Of a stretch of DNA of 64,000 bases, positions 32,922-42,023 are shown piece after piece. The stretch spans positions 62,001 to 126,000 of the forward strand of contig NZ_LFNE01000006.1 of the NCBI RefSeq assembly GCF_001045455.1, read 5' to 3'. Under the pieces are notes generated by a model, which ran no database searches, had not been told where the DNA came from, and was given only the letters and a program-made list of their open reading frames with translations. Position 1 is the first letter of the stretch. Each line of letters begins with the position of its first letter. The DNA comes from Chryseobacterium sp. FH2. GTDB taxonomy: Bacteria > Bacteroidota > Bacteroidia > Flavobacteriales > Weeksellaceae. The translations under genes and the position numbers were made by a program.

Positions 32922-35534
32922 ATGCAGATTTCAGAAAAATATAATCCACAGGAAACAGAACAAAAATGGTACAGCTATTGGTTGGAAAACAAATACTTCC
33001 ATTCAGAGCCTAATGACAAGCCTCCCTATACTATTGTAATTCCTCCGCCAAATGTCACGGGAATCTTACACATGGGGCATATGCTGAATAATACCATTCA
33101 GGATGTTTTGGTTCGCCGTGCAAGAATGCAGGGTTTTAATGCTTGTTGGATTCCGGGAACAGATCACGCTTCAATTGCTACGGAAGCGAAAGTTGTTGCT
33201 AAACTGAAATCTGAGGGGATCAATAAATCGGATATTACCCGCGAAGAATTTTTAAAACACGCTTGGGAATGGACAGACAAATATGGAGGAACAATTCTTG
33301 AGCAGCTGAAAAAATTAGGCTGTTCATGTGATTGGGACAGAACCCGTTTCACTATGGAAGAAAAACTTTCTAAGCAGGTAATCAAAAGTTTTGTTGATTT
33401 ATATAATAAAGGTCTTATCTACAGAGGATACAGAATGGTAAACTGGGATCCGGAAGCGAAGACTAATATTTCTGATGAAGAAGTAATATTTAAAGAGCAA
33501 AACGGAAAATTATATTTCCTTAAATATAAAATCGAAGGTTCGGAAGAATTTCTTTCAGTAGCTACAACACGTCCCGAAACTATTTTTGGAGATACTGCGG
33601 TTTGTATCAATCCAAATGATGAGAGATATGCTCATTTGAAGGGTAAAAAAGTGATTGTACCTATCGTAGACAGAGTGGTTCCCATTATTGAAGATGAATA
33701 TGTTGATATTGAATTCGGAACCGGGGCGTTGAAAATTACGCCTGCCCATGATATAAATGACTATGAAATCGGACAAAAGCATAATCTTCAAATGATTGAT
33801 GCTCTTGACGATGATGGCAATGTAAATGATTACGGTTTACATTATGCCGGGAAAAACAGATTTGACGTAAGAAAACAAATCGCAAAAGAATTAGAAGAAA
33901 AAAATCTTTTGTTGAAAGCAGAAGATTATGTAAATAAAGTAGGGACTTCCGAAAGAACAGGTGCGGTTATCGAGCCTAAAGTTTCGGTTCAGTGGTTTCT
34001 GAAAATGTCAGAAATTGCTAAACCGGCTTTGGATGTGGTGATGGACGATGAGGTAAAATTCTATCCTGAGAAGTTTAAAAATACTTACAAACATTGGATG
34101 GAAAACATTCGTGACTGGAACATTTCCCGTCAGCTCTGGTGGGGACAGCAAATTCCTGCGTTCTATTATGGTGAGGGAGAAAATGATTTCGTAGTTGCTG
34201 AAGATAAATATCAGGCTCTTGTCGTATTAGAAGAACAAAAAGGAATTGTAGCTGATCTTGAAGATTTAAGACAGGATGAGGATGCTCTTGATACTTGGTT
34301 TTCATCTTGGTTGTGGCCAATGTCCGTATTCGATGGCTTGATAGATCCTGAAAATAAAGATATCAGTTATTATTATCCTACTTCTGATTTGGTAACAGGT
34401 CCGGATATTATTTTCTTCTGGGTTGCCAGAATGATTATGGCCGGATTGGAATACAGAAAAGAAGTTCCATTTAAAAATGTTTATTTTACAGGAATTGTAA
34501 GAGATAAGCAGAGAAGAAAGATGTCAAAATCTTTAGGGAATTCACCGGATCCGTTGGAATTAATGGATAAATATGGGGCAGATGGAGTTCGTGTCGGTAT
34601 TTTATTAAGTTCCGCAGCTGGAAATGACCTGCTTTTTGATGAAGATTTGATGCTTCAGGGACGAAATTTCATGACGAAAATCTGGAGTGCCTTCCGTTTG
34701 ATTAATATGTGGAATCATGAGGATAAACCGGCTAATGAAACAGAAATACAGACAATAGAATGGTTTGAAAATAAATTAAATAAAACGGTTGTTGAGATTA
34801 ATGATCAGTTTGAAAAATTCAGAATTTCTGATGCGCTTCATTTAATCTATAAATTAATTTGGGATGACTTCTGTTCTTGGTATCTGGAAGCTGTAAAACC
34901 AAATTATGGAGAAGGTATCTCTAAGGAGGTGTATGAAAAAACAATTGGATTCTTCGAAGAATTAATGAAGCTACTTCATCCGTTTATGCCTTTCCTGACA
35001 GAAGAAGTATGGCAAACTATTTCGGAAAGAAGTATAGAAGAGGCGTTAATTATTTCTCAGCAGAAAAAAGCAGAAGGCTTCAACGGGGATGTTATTAAGA
35101 ATTTTGAAACTGCTCAAGAATTAATTTCAGGAGTTAGAAATTACCGTCAGACAAAAGGTATTTCTCCAAAAGAGGTTGCTGAAATTTATACTAATGCTTC
35201 AAGTTTTGAAAATGAAGCGGTTATTAGAAAATTAGCAAATGTTTCTGAAATTAATTTTGGAATAAAAACAGATAAACCGAGCTTTACTTTCTTGGTAGGA
35301 TCAACGGAAGTTTCGATTCCTTTGAGTGAAAACCTGGATTTGGGAGAAGAAAAAATTAAGACAGAAGAAGAATTAAAATATTTAAAAGGATTTTTAGTTT
35401 CTGTTGATAGAAAACTTTCCAACGAAAAGTTTGTTGCCAATGCAAAACCTGAAATAGTAGAAGTTGAGCGAAAAAAACAAAAAGATGCTCTTGATAAGAT
35501 TGCTATTTTGGAAGAGAAGCTGAAAAGTTTATAA
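32922..35534 (+). CDS. valS: Valyl-tRNA synthetase
   Basis: This class I enzyme of 870 residues charges tRNA-Val. The HIGH-type motif is HMGH in PPNVTGILHMGHML; the KMSKS motif is intact in RRKMSKSLGNSPDP. The editing domain has TTRPETIFGDTAV. The C-terminus carries the anticodon-binding helical bundle and the coiled-coil tail (LDKIAILEEKLKSL). Length is normal for the bacterial enzyme. It is flanked by its own promoter and a terminator at 35551-35583. Confidence 0.98.
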   Translation: MQISEKYNPQETEQKWYSYWLENKYFHSEPNDKPPYTIVIPPPNVTGILHMGHMLNNTIQDVLVRRARMQGFNACWIPGTDHASIATEAKVVAKLKSEGINKSDITREEFLKHAWEWTDKYGGTILEQLKKLGCSCDWDRTRFTMEEKLSKQVIKSFVDLYNKGLIYRGYRMVNWDPEAKTNISDEEVIFKEQNGKLYFLKYKIEGSEEFLSVATTRPETIFGDTAVCINPNDERYAHLKGKKVIVPIVDRVVPIIEDEYVDIEFGTGALKITPAHDINDYEIGQKHNLQMIDALDDDGNVNDYGLHYAGKNRFDVRKQIAKELEEKNLLLKAEDYVNKVGTSERTGAVIEPKVSVQWFLKMSEIAKPALDVVMDDEVKFYPEKFKNTYKHWMENIRDWNISRQLWWGQQIPAFYYGEGENDFVVAEDKYQALVVLEEQKGIVADLEDLRQDEDALDTWFSSWLWPMSVFDGLIDPENKDISYYYPTSDLVTGPDIIFFWVARMIMAGLEYRKEVPFKNVYFTGIVRDKQRRKMSKSLGNSPDPLELMDKYGADGVRVGILLSSAAGNDLLFDEDLMLQGRNFMTKIWSAFRLINMWNHEDKPANETEIQTIEWFENKLNKTVVEINDQFEKFRISDALHLIYKLIWDDFCSWYLEAVKPNYGEGISKEVYEKTIGFFEELMKLLHPFMPFLTEEVWQTISERSIEEALIISQQKKAEGFNGDVIKNFETAQELISGVRNYRQTKGISPKEVAEIYTNASSFENEAVIRKLANVSEINFGIKTDKPSFTFLVGSTEVSIPLSENLDLGEEKIKTEEELKYLKGFLVSVDRKLSNEKFVANAKPEIVEVERKKQKDALDKIAILEEKLKSL

Positions 35535-35550
35535 TTTAAAATTAAATATG

Positions 35551-35583
35551 AATTGTCAGGCTTTATAAGTCTGGCAATTTTCA
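35551..35583 (+). terminator. Terminator of valS
   Basis: AATTGTCAG pairs with CTGGCAATT (one G-T pair), followed by T run; the next gene starts 8 bp later. Confidence 0.7.
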
Positions 35584-35591
35584 AATAAAAA

Positions 35592-36227
35592 ATGACACAC
35601 ATAGAAAACATAAAAAGACTTTTCTCCAGAGACTTTGTAGAAAGTCCTTTATTGGAAAGTTTTGAAGTTGGAAAAATCTATCTTTCCAGCGGGAAACTGG
35701 TTGCTTGCGATCCTTTGATTACGAATGATATGCAGCCTTTTACCGCTGAATTTCCTACAGGTAATTTTTCTGTTTTGTTACATAAAGAAAGAGAAAGTAA
35801 TTGTGTAGCATATGCTGAGATTATTTTCAATAATTCGGAGATTTCCAAATGGAAATTGGCGACTACAGCCGGGCAAGATATTAAAGATTTAGCCGAAGGG
35901 GAAATTTTCGGGTATCCTGTAGAAAGCGGAATGGGCTGTTTTATGGATGTTGATACTCAGAATAATCTTAACGAATTAGAGCAACAATTATATAAAAGTA
36001 AAGGAGCAGACTTCACAGGAATTTACGAAGAATTTTTCCATGAACATTTTTTTGATGATAACGGGGCGATAGATCAATACGCATTCTTAAAACCTTCAGA
36101 AGAACATCCCGGAACTATTTTTGCCTTTGAAACCGGATATGGAGAAGGTTTTTATGCAACGTATATTGCATATGATAAAAATAATTCACCTGTAAAGGCA
36201 GTAACAGAGTTTATTGAAATTAGTTAA
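35592..36227 (+). CDS. DUF4241 domain protein
   Basis: The 211-residue cytoplasmic protein matches the DUF4241 pattern: SGKLVACDPLITNDMQPFT near the front, FPTGNFSVLLHKE, then GFPVESGMGCFMD-like (GYPVESGMGCFMDVDTQ), and the C-terminal FETGYGEGFYATYIAYDKNNSPVKAVTEF. The function of the family is not established. It stands between valS and a ribokinase-like gene with its own gaps on both sides. Confidence 0.85.
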   Translation: MTHIENIKRLFSRDFVESPLLESFEVGKIYLSSGKLVACDPLITNDMQPFTAEFPTGNFSVLLHKERESNCVAYAEIIFNNSEISKWKLATTAGQDIKDLAEGEIFGYPVESGMGCFMDVDTQNNLNELEQQLYKSKGADFTGIYEEFFHEHFFDDNGAIDQYAFLKPSEEHPGTIFAFETGYGEGFYATYIAYDKNNSPVKAVTEFIEIS

Positions 36228-36317
36228 TTAAAGTTAATTATTTTAAAAATAATTTTCCGTTCTTTAATTTTGTTAAAAAACTAATAAATCATAATTTAAA
36301 ATTAAATAAAAAGCACA

Positions 36318-37208
36318 ATGAATTTCTCTTCAGAACAACCCCAAATTATAGTTGTAGGCAGCTCCTCAATTGATTTGGTTTTAGAAACCGAAAAACTTCC
36401 AGCAGCTAATGAAACCGTTTTAGCTGTCAATTCTGATAGCTATTTTGGGGGGAAAGGTGCAAATCAGGCAGTAGGAACGGCAAGGCTTGGAGCAAGCGTT
36501 TATTTTGTCGGTTGTGTAGGTATGGATCCTCTTGGTCAGCAGATTATGAGAAACCTGGTGGGTGAAAATGTAAATGTAGGATTTGTACACGAAACTGACA
36601 AAGAAGCCACAGGCACTGCATACGTTACGACGTGTGACGGAAATGCAGCCATTGTTGTAGTTCCTGCCGCTAATAATTATTTGACTAAAGATCATGTGGA
36701 AGCTGCTGATAAGTATTTTCATACAGCAGATTTGATATTGATACAGCTTGAGGTTCCTATGGATGTTATTGAGCATACCGTAAAAAAAGCCAAACGATTA
36801 GGTAAAAAAATAGGTTTATATGCCTCACCGGGAGCTCCTTTGAAGGCTGAAGTTTTAGAAAATGTAGATTTTATTATAGCTAAAAGCAGCGAGCTGCATA
36901 TTGTTTTTGGAGAAGAGCAGCGAGAAGATGTGCTTAAGAAATATTTTAATAAATTATTCTTGAGAGATGATACCAATTCTACCATTTATTTCGATGGAAC
37001 TGAAATGAAGTATTACAGAAATAATTATGATAAAACAGTCTATAAAATGGGCATGGGAGATGCTTTTACGTCAGGATTTGCGATTGCTTTGTGCCATAAG
37101 AATTCTATTGAAGATTGCGTGAAGTTTGGTAATGAAGTTTCTGCCAGAGTTTCTGTGAAAAAAGGTTCACAAACAGGTCTTCCTAGAATTTCAGATTTCT
37201 TTTCATAA
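36318..37208 (+). CDS. PfkB-family carbohydrate kinase (ribokinase-like)
   Basis: The 296-residue kinase has the N-terminal signature YFGGKGANQAVGTARLGA and the C-terminal catalytic Asp248. The usual GAGD anion hole is GMGD here (G245-M246-G247-D248). The order SSIDLVLETEKLPAANETVL, followed by the GGKGANQ signature, is closest to ribokinase. The substrate (ribose or another sugar) is not certain, and no sugar transporter or isomerase is adjacent. A hairpin terminator follows. Confidence 0.85.
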   Translation: MNFSSEQPQIIVVGSSSIDLVLETEKLPAANETVLAVNSDSYFGGKGANQAVGTARLGASVYFVGCVGMDPLGQQIMRNLVGENVNVGFVHETDKEATGTAYVTTCDGNAAIVVVPAANNYLTKDHVEAADKYFHTADLILIQLEVPMDVIEHTVKKAKRLGKKIGLYASPGAPLKAEVLENVDFIIAKSSELHIVFGEEQREDVLKKYFNKLFLRDDTNSTIYFDGTEMKYYRNNYDKTVYKMGMGDAFTSGFAIALCHKNSIEDCVKFGNEVSARVSVKKGSQTGLPRISDFFS

Positions 37209-37259
37209 ACTATTTGCTACATATCGAAAGTTTACAACTTAACATAAAAATTATCGGGA

Positions 37260-37292
37260 AAATATCCACTTTTATAGGTGGATATTTCTTTT
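37260..37292 (+). terminator. Terminator after the ribokinase-like gene
   Basis: AAATATCCAC (37260-37269) pairs with GTGGATATTT (37278-37287), T-rich end. Confidence 0.7.
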
Positions 37293-37297
37293 AAAAT

Positions 37298-38137
37298 ATG
37301 GAAAAGCTGATTCTTACAACTCAGGATAATATTTTGATCAACGGACATCTTTTTTTACCCGGAGAAAGTAACGGTAAACTTTTGCTGATTAATTCAGCCA
37401 CGGGAGTGAAACAGCAGGTGTATTTTTCTTTTGCGCAATTTTTTTCGGATAAAGGTTTTACGGTCATTACCTATGATTATCGTGGGATCGGGCTTTCAAA
37501 GCCTAAAAATATGAGGGGTTACAATGCTTCCATGAGAATTTGGGGATCAAAAGATTTTAAAACCTTGACGGAATATGTCAAATCTCAATTTCCAGACTAT
37601 GAAAAATATTGTTTAGGACATTCTGTAGGCGCTTTGATTTTAGGAATGAATAATGACTCTGAAATGTTTAAAGAATTTATTTTTGTGGGAACCCAGAACG
37701 CTTTTGTCGGAAATCTAAAATTTAAAACAAAAATTGAAGCTTATCTCGGTTTTGGAATTGTCCAGCCTTTAACTACCGGATTGTTGGGTTATTTTCCTGC
37801 TCACTGGTTTGGGCTCGGAGAAAGTCTTCCAAAAAATTGTGCATATGACTGGAGAACCTTAATTTTAAACAAGAAATCAACCAACGGGTTGTTGGACAAA
37901 ATTGATGATTATTCTAAAAAATTAACTCAAAAAGTTTTTGTCATTCGGGCGGAAGATGATGTCTGGCTGACTGAAAAAGGTGTAAAAAGCCTTCTGGATG
38001 ATATATATCCAAATTTACGGCCCACTTACAGACTGGTAAAAACTTCCGAATCCGAAAAAGGAGAGATAGGACATGTGAATTTTTTTAGAAGTTATAATAA
38101 AAAGCTTTGGAATATTATTTTAAATGAATTGATATAA
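37298..38137 (+). CDS. Alpha/beta-fold hydrolase
   Basis: The 279-residue protein has the hydrolase layout: GKLLLINSATGVKQQVYFSFAQFF, the TVITYDYRGIGLSKP strand-turn, and the nucleophile elbow GHSVGALI (Ser about residue 109). A late Asp (VIRAEDDVWLT) and a final His (GEIGHVNFF) complete a plausible Ser-Asp-His triad. The substrate is unknown. It is followed after one base by the HD-domain gene, so both form an operon. Confidence 0.85.
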   Translation: MEKLILTTQDNILINGHLFLPGESNGKLLLINSATGVKQQVYFSFAQFFSDKGFTVITYDYRGIGLSKPKNMRGYNASMRIWGSKDFKTLTEYVKSQFPDYEKYCLGHSVGALILGMNNDSEMFKEFIFVGTQNAFVGNLKFKTKIEAYLGFGIVQPLTTGLLGYFPAHWFGLGESLPKNCAYDWRTLILNKKSTNGLLDKIDDYSKKLTQKVFVIRAEDDVWLTEKGVKSLLDDIYPNLRPTYRLVKTSESEKGEIGHVNFFRSYNKKLWNIILNELI

Positions 38138-38138
38138 A

Positions 38139-38783
38139 ATGAAGAGTCTGATAGAAAACACGGTAAAATTTGTAAAGGACAAACTAGAAGGCGCAGAAGC
38201 GGGACATGACTGGTCTCACATCGAAAGAGTATGGAAGCTTTCAAAAAAGATAGCTGAAACCGAAGATTGTAATGAGGATGTAGTGGAACTTTCCGCATTA
38301 CTTCATGATATTGCAGATCCTAAATTTCATAATGGAGATGAAACAATTGCTCTGAAAGTTTCCCGTGAATTTCTGGAAAATCAAAATGCTACGGAAGATA
38401 TTATTGAGAAAGTTCTATATATTATTAAAAATATTTCGTTTAAAAACAGAGGTGATGCACCTGTAAATCCGCCGATTGAACTTCAGATTGTGCAGGATGC
38501 TGATCGTATCGATGCGATTGGTGCCATAGGAATTGCAAGAACTTTCAATTTCGGAGGTTTTAAAAATAACCTGATGTACGATCCTGCTTTAGAACCGAAA
38601 TTGAATATGTCTAAAGAAGAGTATAAAAAGTCAAACGGAACAACGATCAATCATTTTTACGAAAAACTCCTGCTTTTGAAAGACTTAATGAACACTGAAA
38701 AAGGTAAAAAAATAGCTGAGGAAAGACATAATTATATGCTGAATTTCCTCGACCAGTTTTATAAAGAGTGGAATGTTGATTAA
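38139..38783 (+). CDS. HD-domain phosphohydrolase (YedJ-like)
   Basis: The 214-residue protein carries the HD signature: GHDWSHIERVWKLSKKIAE (first His), LSALLHDIADPKF (His-Asp pair), then EKVLYIIKNISFKN and VQDADRIDAIGAIGIARTFNFGG (second Asp). The last block is typical of the YedJ family of small HD hydrolases. Metal-dependent phosphatase or nucleotidase activity is expected; the substrate is unknown. It is cotranscribed with the hydrolase upstream. Confidence 0.88.
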   Translation: MKSLIENTVKFVKDKLEGAEAGHDWSHIERVWKLSKKIAETEDCNEDVVELSALLHDIADPKFHNGDETIALKVSREFLENQNATEDIIEKVLYIIKNISFKNRGDAPVNPPIELQIVQDADRIDAIGAIGIARTFNFGGFKNNLMYDPALEPKLNMSKEEYKKSNGTTINHFYEKLLLLKDLMNTEKGKKIAEERHNYMLNFLDQFYKEWNVD

Positions 38784-38810
38784 CATTCCCTCGAAAACTT
38801 CATAAATCAG

Positions 38811-38818
38811 TATCTTTG
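38811..38818 (+). promoter_or_regulatory. -7 box TATCTTTG abutting the next start codon
   Basis: Four bases (CCAT) separate the box from ATG 38823. With the same spacing as at rnpB, transcription would begin exactly at the A of the ATG. Confidence 0.6.
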
Positions 38819-38822
38819 CCAT

Positions 38823-39416
38823 ATGGTATTCATCATATTTCTAATCTTTTGGGCTTCAATCCTTTCTTTGTTTTTGTCGAAAGTGAAAACAGGAAGAGGG
38901 GCAGAATGGGCAAAGTTATTTCGTATTGTTACGCTTGTTTTCTCGATTTCAATTTTTACGTATTGGTTTATAAAGAAAAGTGCAATTGGGATTGTAAAAG
39001 ATTCTGTAGCATTGCAGGTTATCAATAAATTGCCTCAGACTATTGATTTTTATGTAATTACTTTAGATGATTCGGATAAAAACGGGACTTTTGATACCAA
39101 ACATATCGGAAAGGTGCGTCCCGAATATTACAGGACAGAATACCTTAAAATGGATAAATCTGATGAATACTGGATTGTAGGATATCTTGGTAAAAAAAAT
39201 CTGGTGTATTTTTCACAACACTCAGTTCCTAATAAAAATATTGACCAGATTATTGAGGTACAAAATTATATCAATCAGAGTTTTAAGCTTTCCAATAATG
39301 CAAAGAAGCAGGTGGAAGCTTATAACTATGAAAACACTAAACTAGGAATTTGGGTTTCCCTTGATTTTCTTTTACTGTTTCTAAATTTAGCTTTATTGGT
39401 TAGAAGAAAAAAATAA
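38823..39416 (+). CDS. Membrane protein of unknown function
   Basis: The 197-residue protein has two N-terminal hydrophobic segments (VFIIFLIFWASILSLFLS and LFRIVTLVFSISIFTYWFI) and a C-terminal one (GIWVSLDFLLLFLNLALLV) before a basic end (RRKK). Between them lies a domain of about 115 residues with TIDFYVITLDDSDKNGTFDTKHIG, expected to be outside the cytoplasm. No family is recognised. A perfect -7 box ends 4 nt before the ATG, so a leaderless message is predicted. Confidence 0.7.
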   Translation: MVFIIFLIFWASILSLFLSKVKTGRGAEWAKLFRIVTLVFSISIFTYWFIKKSAIGIVKDSVALQVINKLPQTIDFYVITLDDSDKNGTFDTKHIGKVRPEYYRTEYLKMDKSDEYWIVGYLGKKNLVYFSQHSVPNKNIDQIIEVQNYINQSFKLSNNAKKQVEAYNYENTKLGIWVSLDFLLLFLNLALLVRRKK

Positions 39417-39460
39417 GTCCGGATTATTCAAGTTTCTTTGTAAAACAGACTTTATTCCAT

Positions 39461-40351
39461 TTAAAATAAAGTGCCCGTATTTTCTATTGCCATTTCAGGT
39501 ATTTTTAAATCAGTTTTCCATTCTTTGTTCATTTTTTCAATGAAATATGCAGAAAGTAGTGGTGACGCTTTCTCCACATTCTGATGTACAAAAAAATATA
39601 AATTTTGAAGCCCCTCTTTTTTCCATTTTGTAAGATGTTGCATCCAGTCATCCAGCCTCGCATAATCGCTCTCTGCATTGGCACCTACGTATCGGATAAA
39701 TGCATTCGGTGTGGTAAGCCGCATGTGAAGCATATCTCTTCTTCCTGCTGTGTCTACAATGATATTGGTGATATTGTGTTCTTCAAAAAGATTGCAGGTT
39801 GTATTTAAAATTTCTTCATTGGTAAACCATTCTGTGTTTCTGAGTTCGATTGCCAGAGGTACTTCTTTTGGCCACTCTTTTACGAATTTTTTTAATCTGT
39901 TGTAATCCTTCGGTTTAAAATTATCATGTAACTGTAAGAAAGCCATTCCTAATTTTTCATCAAAATTCATCACGGAAGCGGCAAATTGAGTTACAGGATC
40001 GGTAACATCAATTAATCTTCTGAAATGTGAAACGGTATTTGTGATTTTTGGGAAAAATTTAAAATCTGCCGGTGTTTTTTCTTTCCATGTCTGCACCTGT
40101 TCCGGAGTGGGCATCCCGTAAAATGTAGCATTCAATTCAATAGAATTAAACTGAGTAGCATAATATGTCAATTCGTCTTTTGTTCCCTTTGGGTAAAAGC
40201 CTTTAAGGTCGGTTTTATTCCATTTTGCACATCCGATAGAAATATTTTCCAACCCCTTTTTGTTTTGATTTAAAATTTCCTTAGTCTTTGGATGATCTTT
40301 TGGCAGGGTAAAATCTATTTTTGAAGGATCTTCTACTTGTCCGAATTTCAT
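39461..40351 (-). CDS. DUF72 domain protein
   Basis: The 296-residue protein shows the DUF72 TIM-barrel signature: SIGCAKWNKTDLKGFYPKG, then YYATQFNSIELNATFYGMPTPEQVQTWKEKTPADFKFFPKI, and LAIELRNTEWFTNEEI. The family resembles metal-dependent barrels but its enzymatic function is not established. No signal peptide. A palindrome (40392-40415) lies upstream, belonging to the lectin-like gene. Confidence 0.9.
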   Translation of the reverse strand: MKFGQVEDPSKIDFTLPKDHPKTKEILNQNKKGLENISIGCAKWNKTDLKGFYPKGTKDELTYYATQFNSIELNATFYGMPTPEQVQTWKEKTPADFKFFPKITNTVSHFRRLIDVTDPVTQFAASVMNFDEKLGMAFLQLHDNFKPKDYNRLKKFVKEWPKEVPLAIELRNTEWFTNEEILNTTCNLFEEHNITNIIVDTAGRRDMLHMRLTTPNAFIRYVGANAESDYARLDDWMQHLTKWKKEGLQNLYFFVHQNVEKASPLLSAYFIEKMNKEWKTDLKIPEMAIENTGTLF

Positions 40352-40387
40352 ATTTGAATTTTTTAGGATTACTAAAACAAATATAAA

Positions 40388-40418
40388 ACAAAAACCATAG
40401 AAATTTCTATGGTTTGTT
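40388..40418 (-). terminator. Terminator of the lectin-like gene
   Basis: AAACCATAGAAA and TTTCTATGGTTT form a perfect palindrome (40392-40415); the minus-strand product ends T-rich. Confidence 0.7.
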
Positions 40419-40444
40419 TGGGCTATATGTAATTTAATAAGGTT

Positions 40445-42013
40445 TTATTTCACTCCTTGAGTTACCATTTTGTTTGATACAACGCCGTAAATGCAACCTG
40501 TTGTCTTTAAATTAACAGTAATTGTCGCAGGTACAGAACGATATGCAGTATCCCCATACGGCTCTATGATTTTTCCGTTAGAATCTTTTACAGTTTTACC
40601 TTTTACAGTGTAGGTCATTGTTGCAGTTCCGGTAAACCCGTTTGAGGGAGCAAATGTTACGATTCCTGTATTTTTATTGTAGGTCCATATTCCTTGAGGG
40701 GTTACTTTTTTACGATATAAAGTAAGGTCTGTATCACTGTTTTTTGTAAAGCTAAACGTAGACTTATCGATGTTATCCTTGCTTGCCACAGGTGGAGTTG
40801 TAATACTGATTGGTCCTTTATAAGCTATATCGTTGTCAAAAACTGAGATTGAAACCGGCTGAAGTTTACATGTGGAAGTGACGTCGTTATTGGTAACAGC
40901 AGAATAAGGTAATGTTAATTTTACATTTCTAATAATGTGCTGTTGATATGCTGCTCCTGTTGATGCCGCAAAGCCTAATTTTAAAACAGAGGGAACCGTA
41001 GCGTTTAAAGTCTGGTTTGTGGCTGCCCCTTCCGTATCTGCGCTATTGAAGTCAGTGGATGAAGGATTGGCATTTTCACTGTAAGGAACCGAAGTTTTAT
41101 AATGATAATAGTTGATTACATTGATCGGAGTTCCGTTTTGTGTGGTTTGAATATCAACTTTTACATCAAAACCATCTGTTGTAGTGGTTGTTACAAAGTG
41201 AGGGATCAGATCCAGATAAACTTTTCTAAATTCACCATTTCCATTTCTCAAATCAAATGTTGAAGCCAAAGTATTGGTTGTAGTGACATAAGATCTATCG
41301 GTTTGTAATATTCTTCCAACTGTTCCTGAATTGCTCAAAGTAGAACGGGTTACTAAAACAGGATATCCTGTAAAACCATCTCCTAAACCATTTGTATTGA
41401 TGGCGACTCCTTTTGCCCCTCTTAATGTCACATGGCTCGCTCCCTGGCTCCAAGTTACTCCTGCGATACCGTTTACCCTGGATTCACCTTGAAAGCGTTT
41501 GGATTTAAAATTTCCAAATTCATCCAAAGCAATACCCAGATACGCTCCTGATAAACCAGCTTTTCTAAATGAGGAATAATTATTTTTTGCTCTGTTATAT
41601 GAATATCCCAAGCCGGCCCCCGGAGATCCTATTGTGGGGTTGGCTACAGAGCCGTCGTATAAGAAAAAAGATAATCCGTCACCATAAGCTCCACTGAATA
41701 AAGTCCCGGCTTTCATATCATATTCGAATTCCACGTGTAAACCGTTTACAGAAGTAAAAGTTCTTCCGTTAATAAACAGTCCTCCGAACTGGCTTGCACT
41801 TGCGGGTGTCAATTGTACTCCTGTTGAAGTGTGTGAAGCATTTCCCTGTATTGAAAGTTCAGATGCCGTGGAGGCGTTCATCAAAGAACTTGAATAGGAG
41901 TAAAACCCATAAATGCTGGCTACTTCCGTACTGTCTGTCTGTGCATACATGCAATTTGTAAGCAATGTAAAGATAAGGCTTATCAATGACAGCCCTCTGA
42001 AATTCTTTTTCAT
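40445..42013 (-). CDS. Secreted protein with L-type lectin-like and Ig-like domains
   Basis: The 522-residue protein has signal peptide MKKNFRGLSLISLIFTLLTN. Residues about 40-370 resemble an L-type lectin fold: LHVEFEYDMKAGT, YGDGLSFFLYDG and GAGLGYSYNR, with the sugar-type GLGIALDEFGNF region. Residues about 385-515 look like an Ig-like domain (FTGTATMTYTVKGKTVKDSNG, then VPATITVNLKTTGC). The protein ends in a short tail without a visible sortase or T9SS domain. A carbohydrate-binding surface role is inferred. It is followed upstream in its transcript by the VGINTTSP protein gene. Confidence 0.7.
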   Translation of the reverse strand: MKKNFRGLSLISLIFTLLTNCMYAQTDSTEVASIYGFYSYSSSLMNASTASELSIQGNASHTSTGVQLTPASASQFGGLFINGRTFTSVNGLHVEFEYDMKAGTLFSGAYGDGLSFFLYDGSVANPTIGSPGAGLGYSYNRAKNNYSSFRKAGLSGAYLGIALDEFGNFKSKRFQGESRVNGIAGVTWSQGASHVTLRGAKGVAINTNGLGDGFTGYPVLVTRSTLSNSGTVGRILQTDRSYVTTTNTLASTFDLRNGNGEFRKVYLDLIPHFVTTTTTDGFDVKVDIQTTQNGTPINVINYYHYKTSVPYSENANPSSTDFNSADTEGAATNQTLNATVPSVLKLGFAASTGAAYQQHIIRNVKLTLPYSAVTNNDVTSTCKLQPVSISVFDNDIAYKGPISITTPPVASKDNIDKSTFSFTKNSDTDLTLYRKKVTPQGIWTYNKNTGIVTFAPSNGFTGTATMTYTVKGKTVKDSNGKIIEPYGDTAYRSVPATITVNLKTTGCIYGVVSNKMVTQGVK

Positions 42014-42023
42014 GGTTCTTTAC

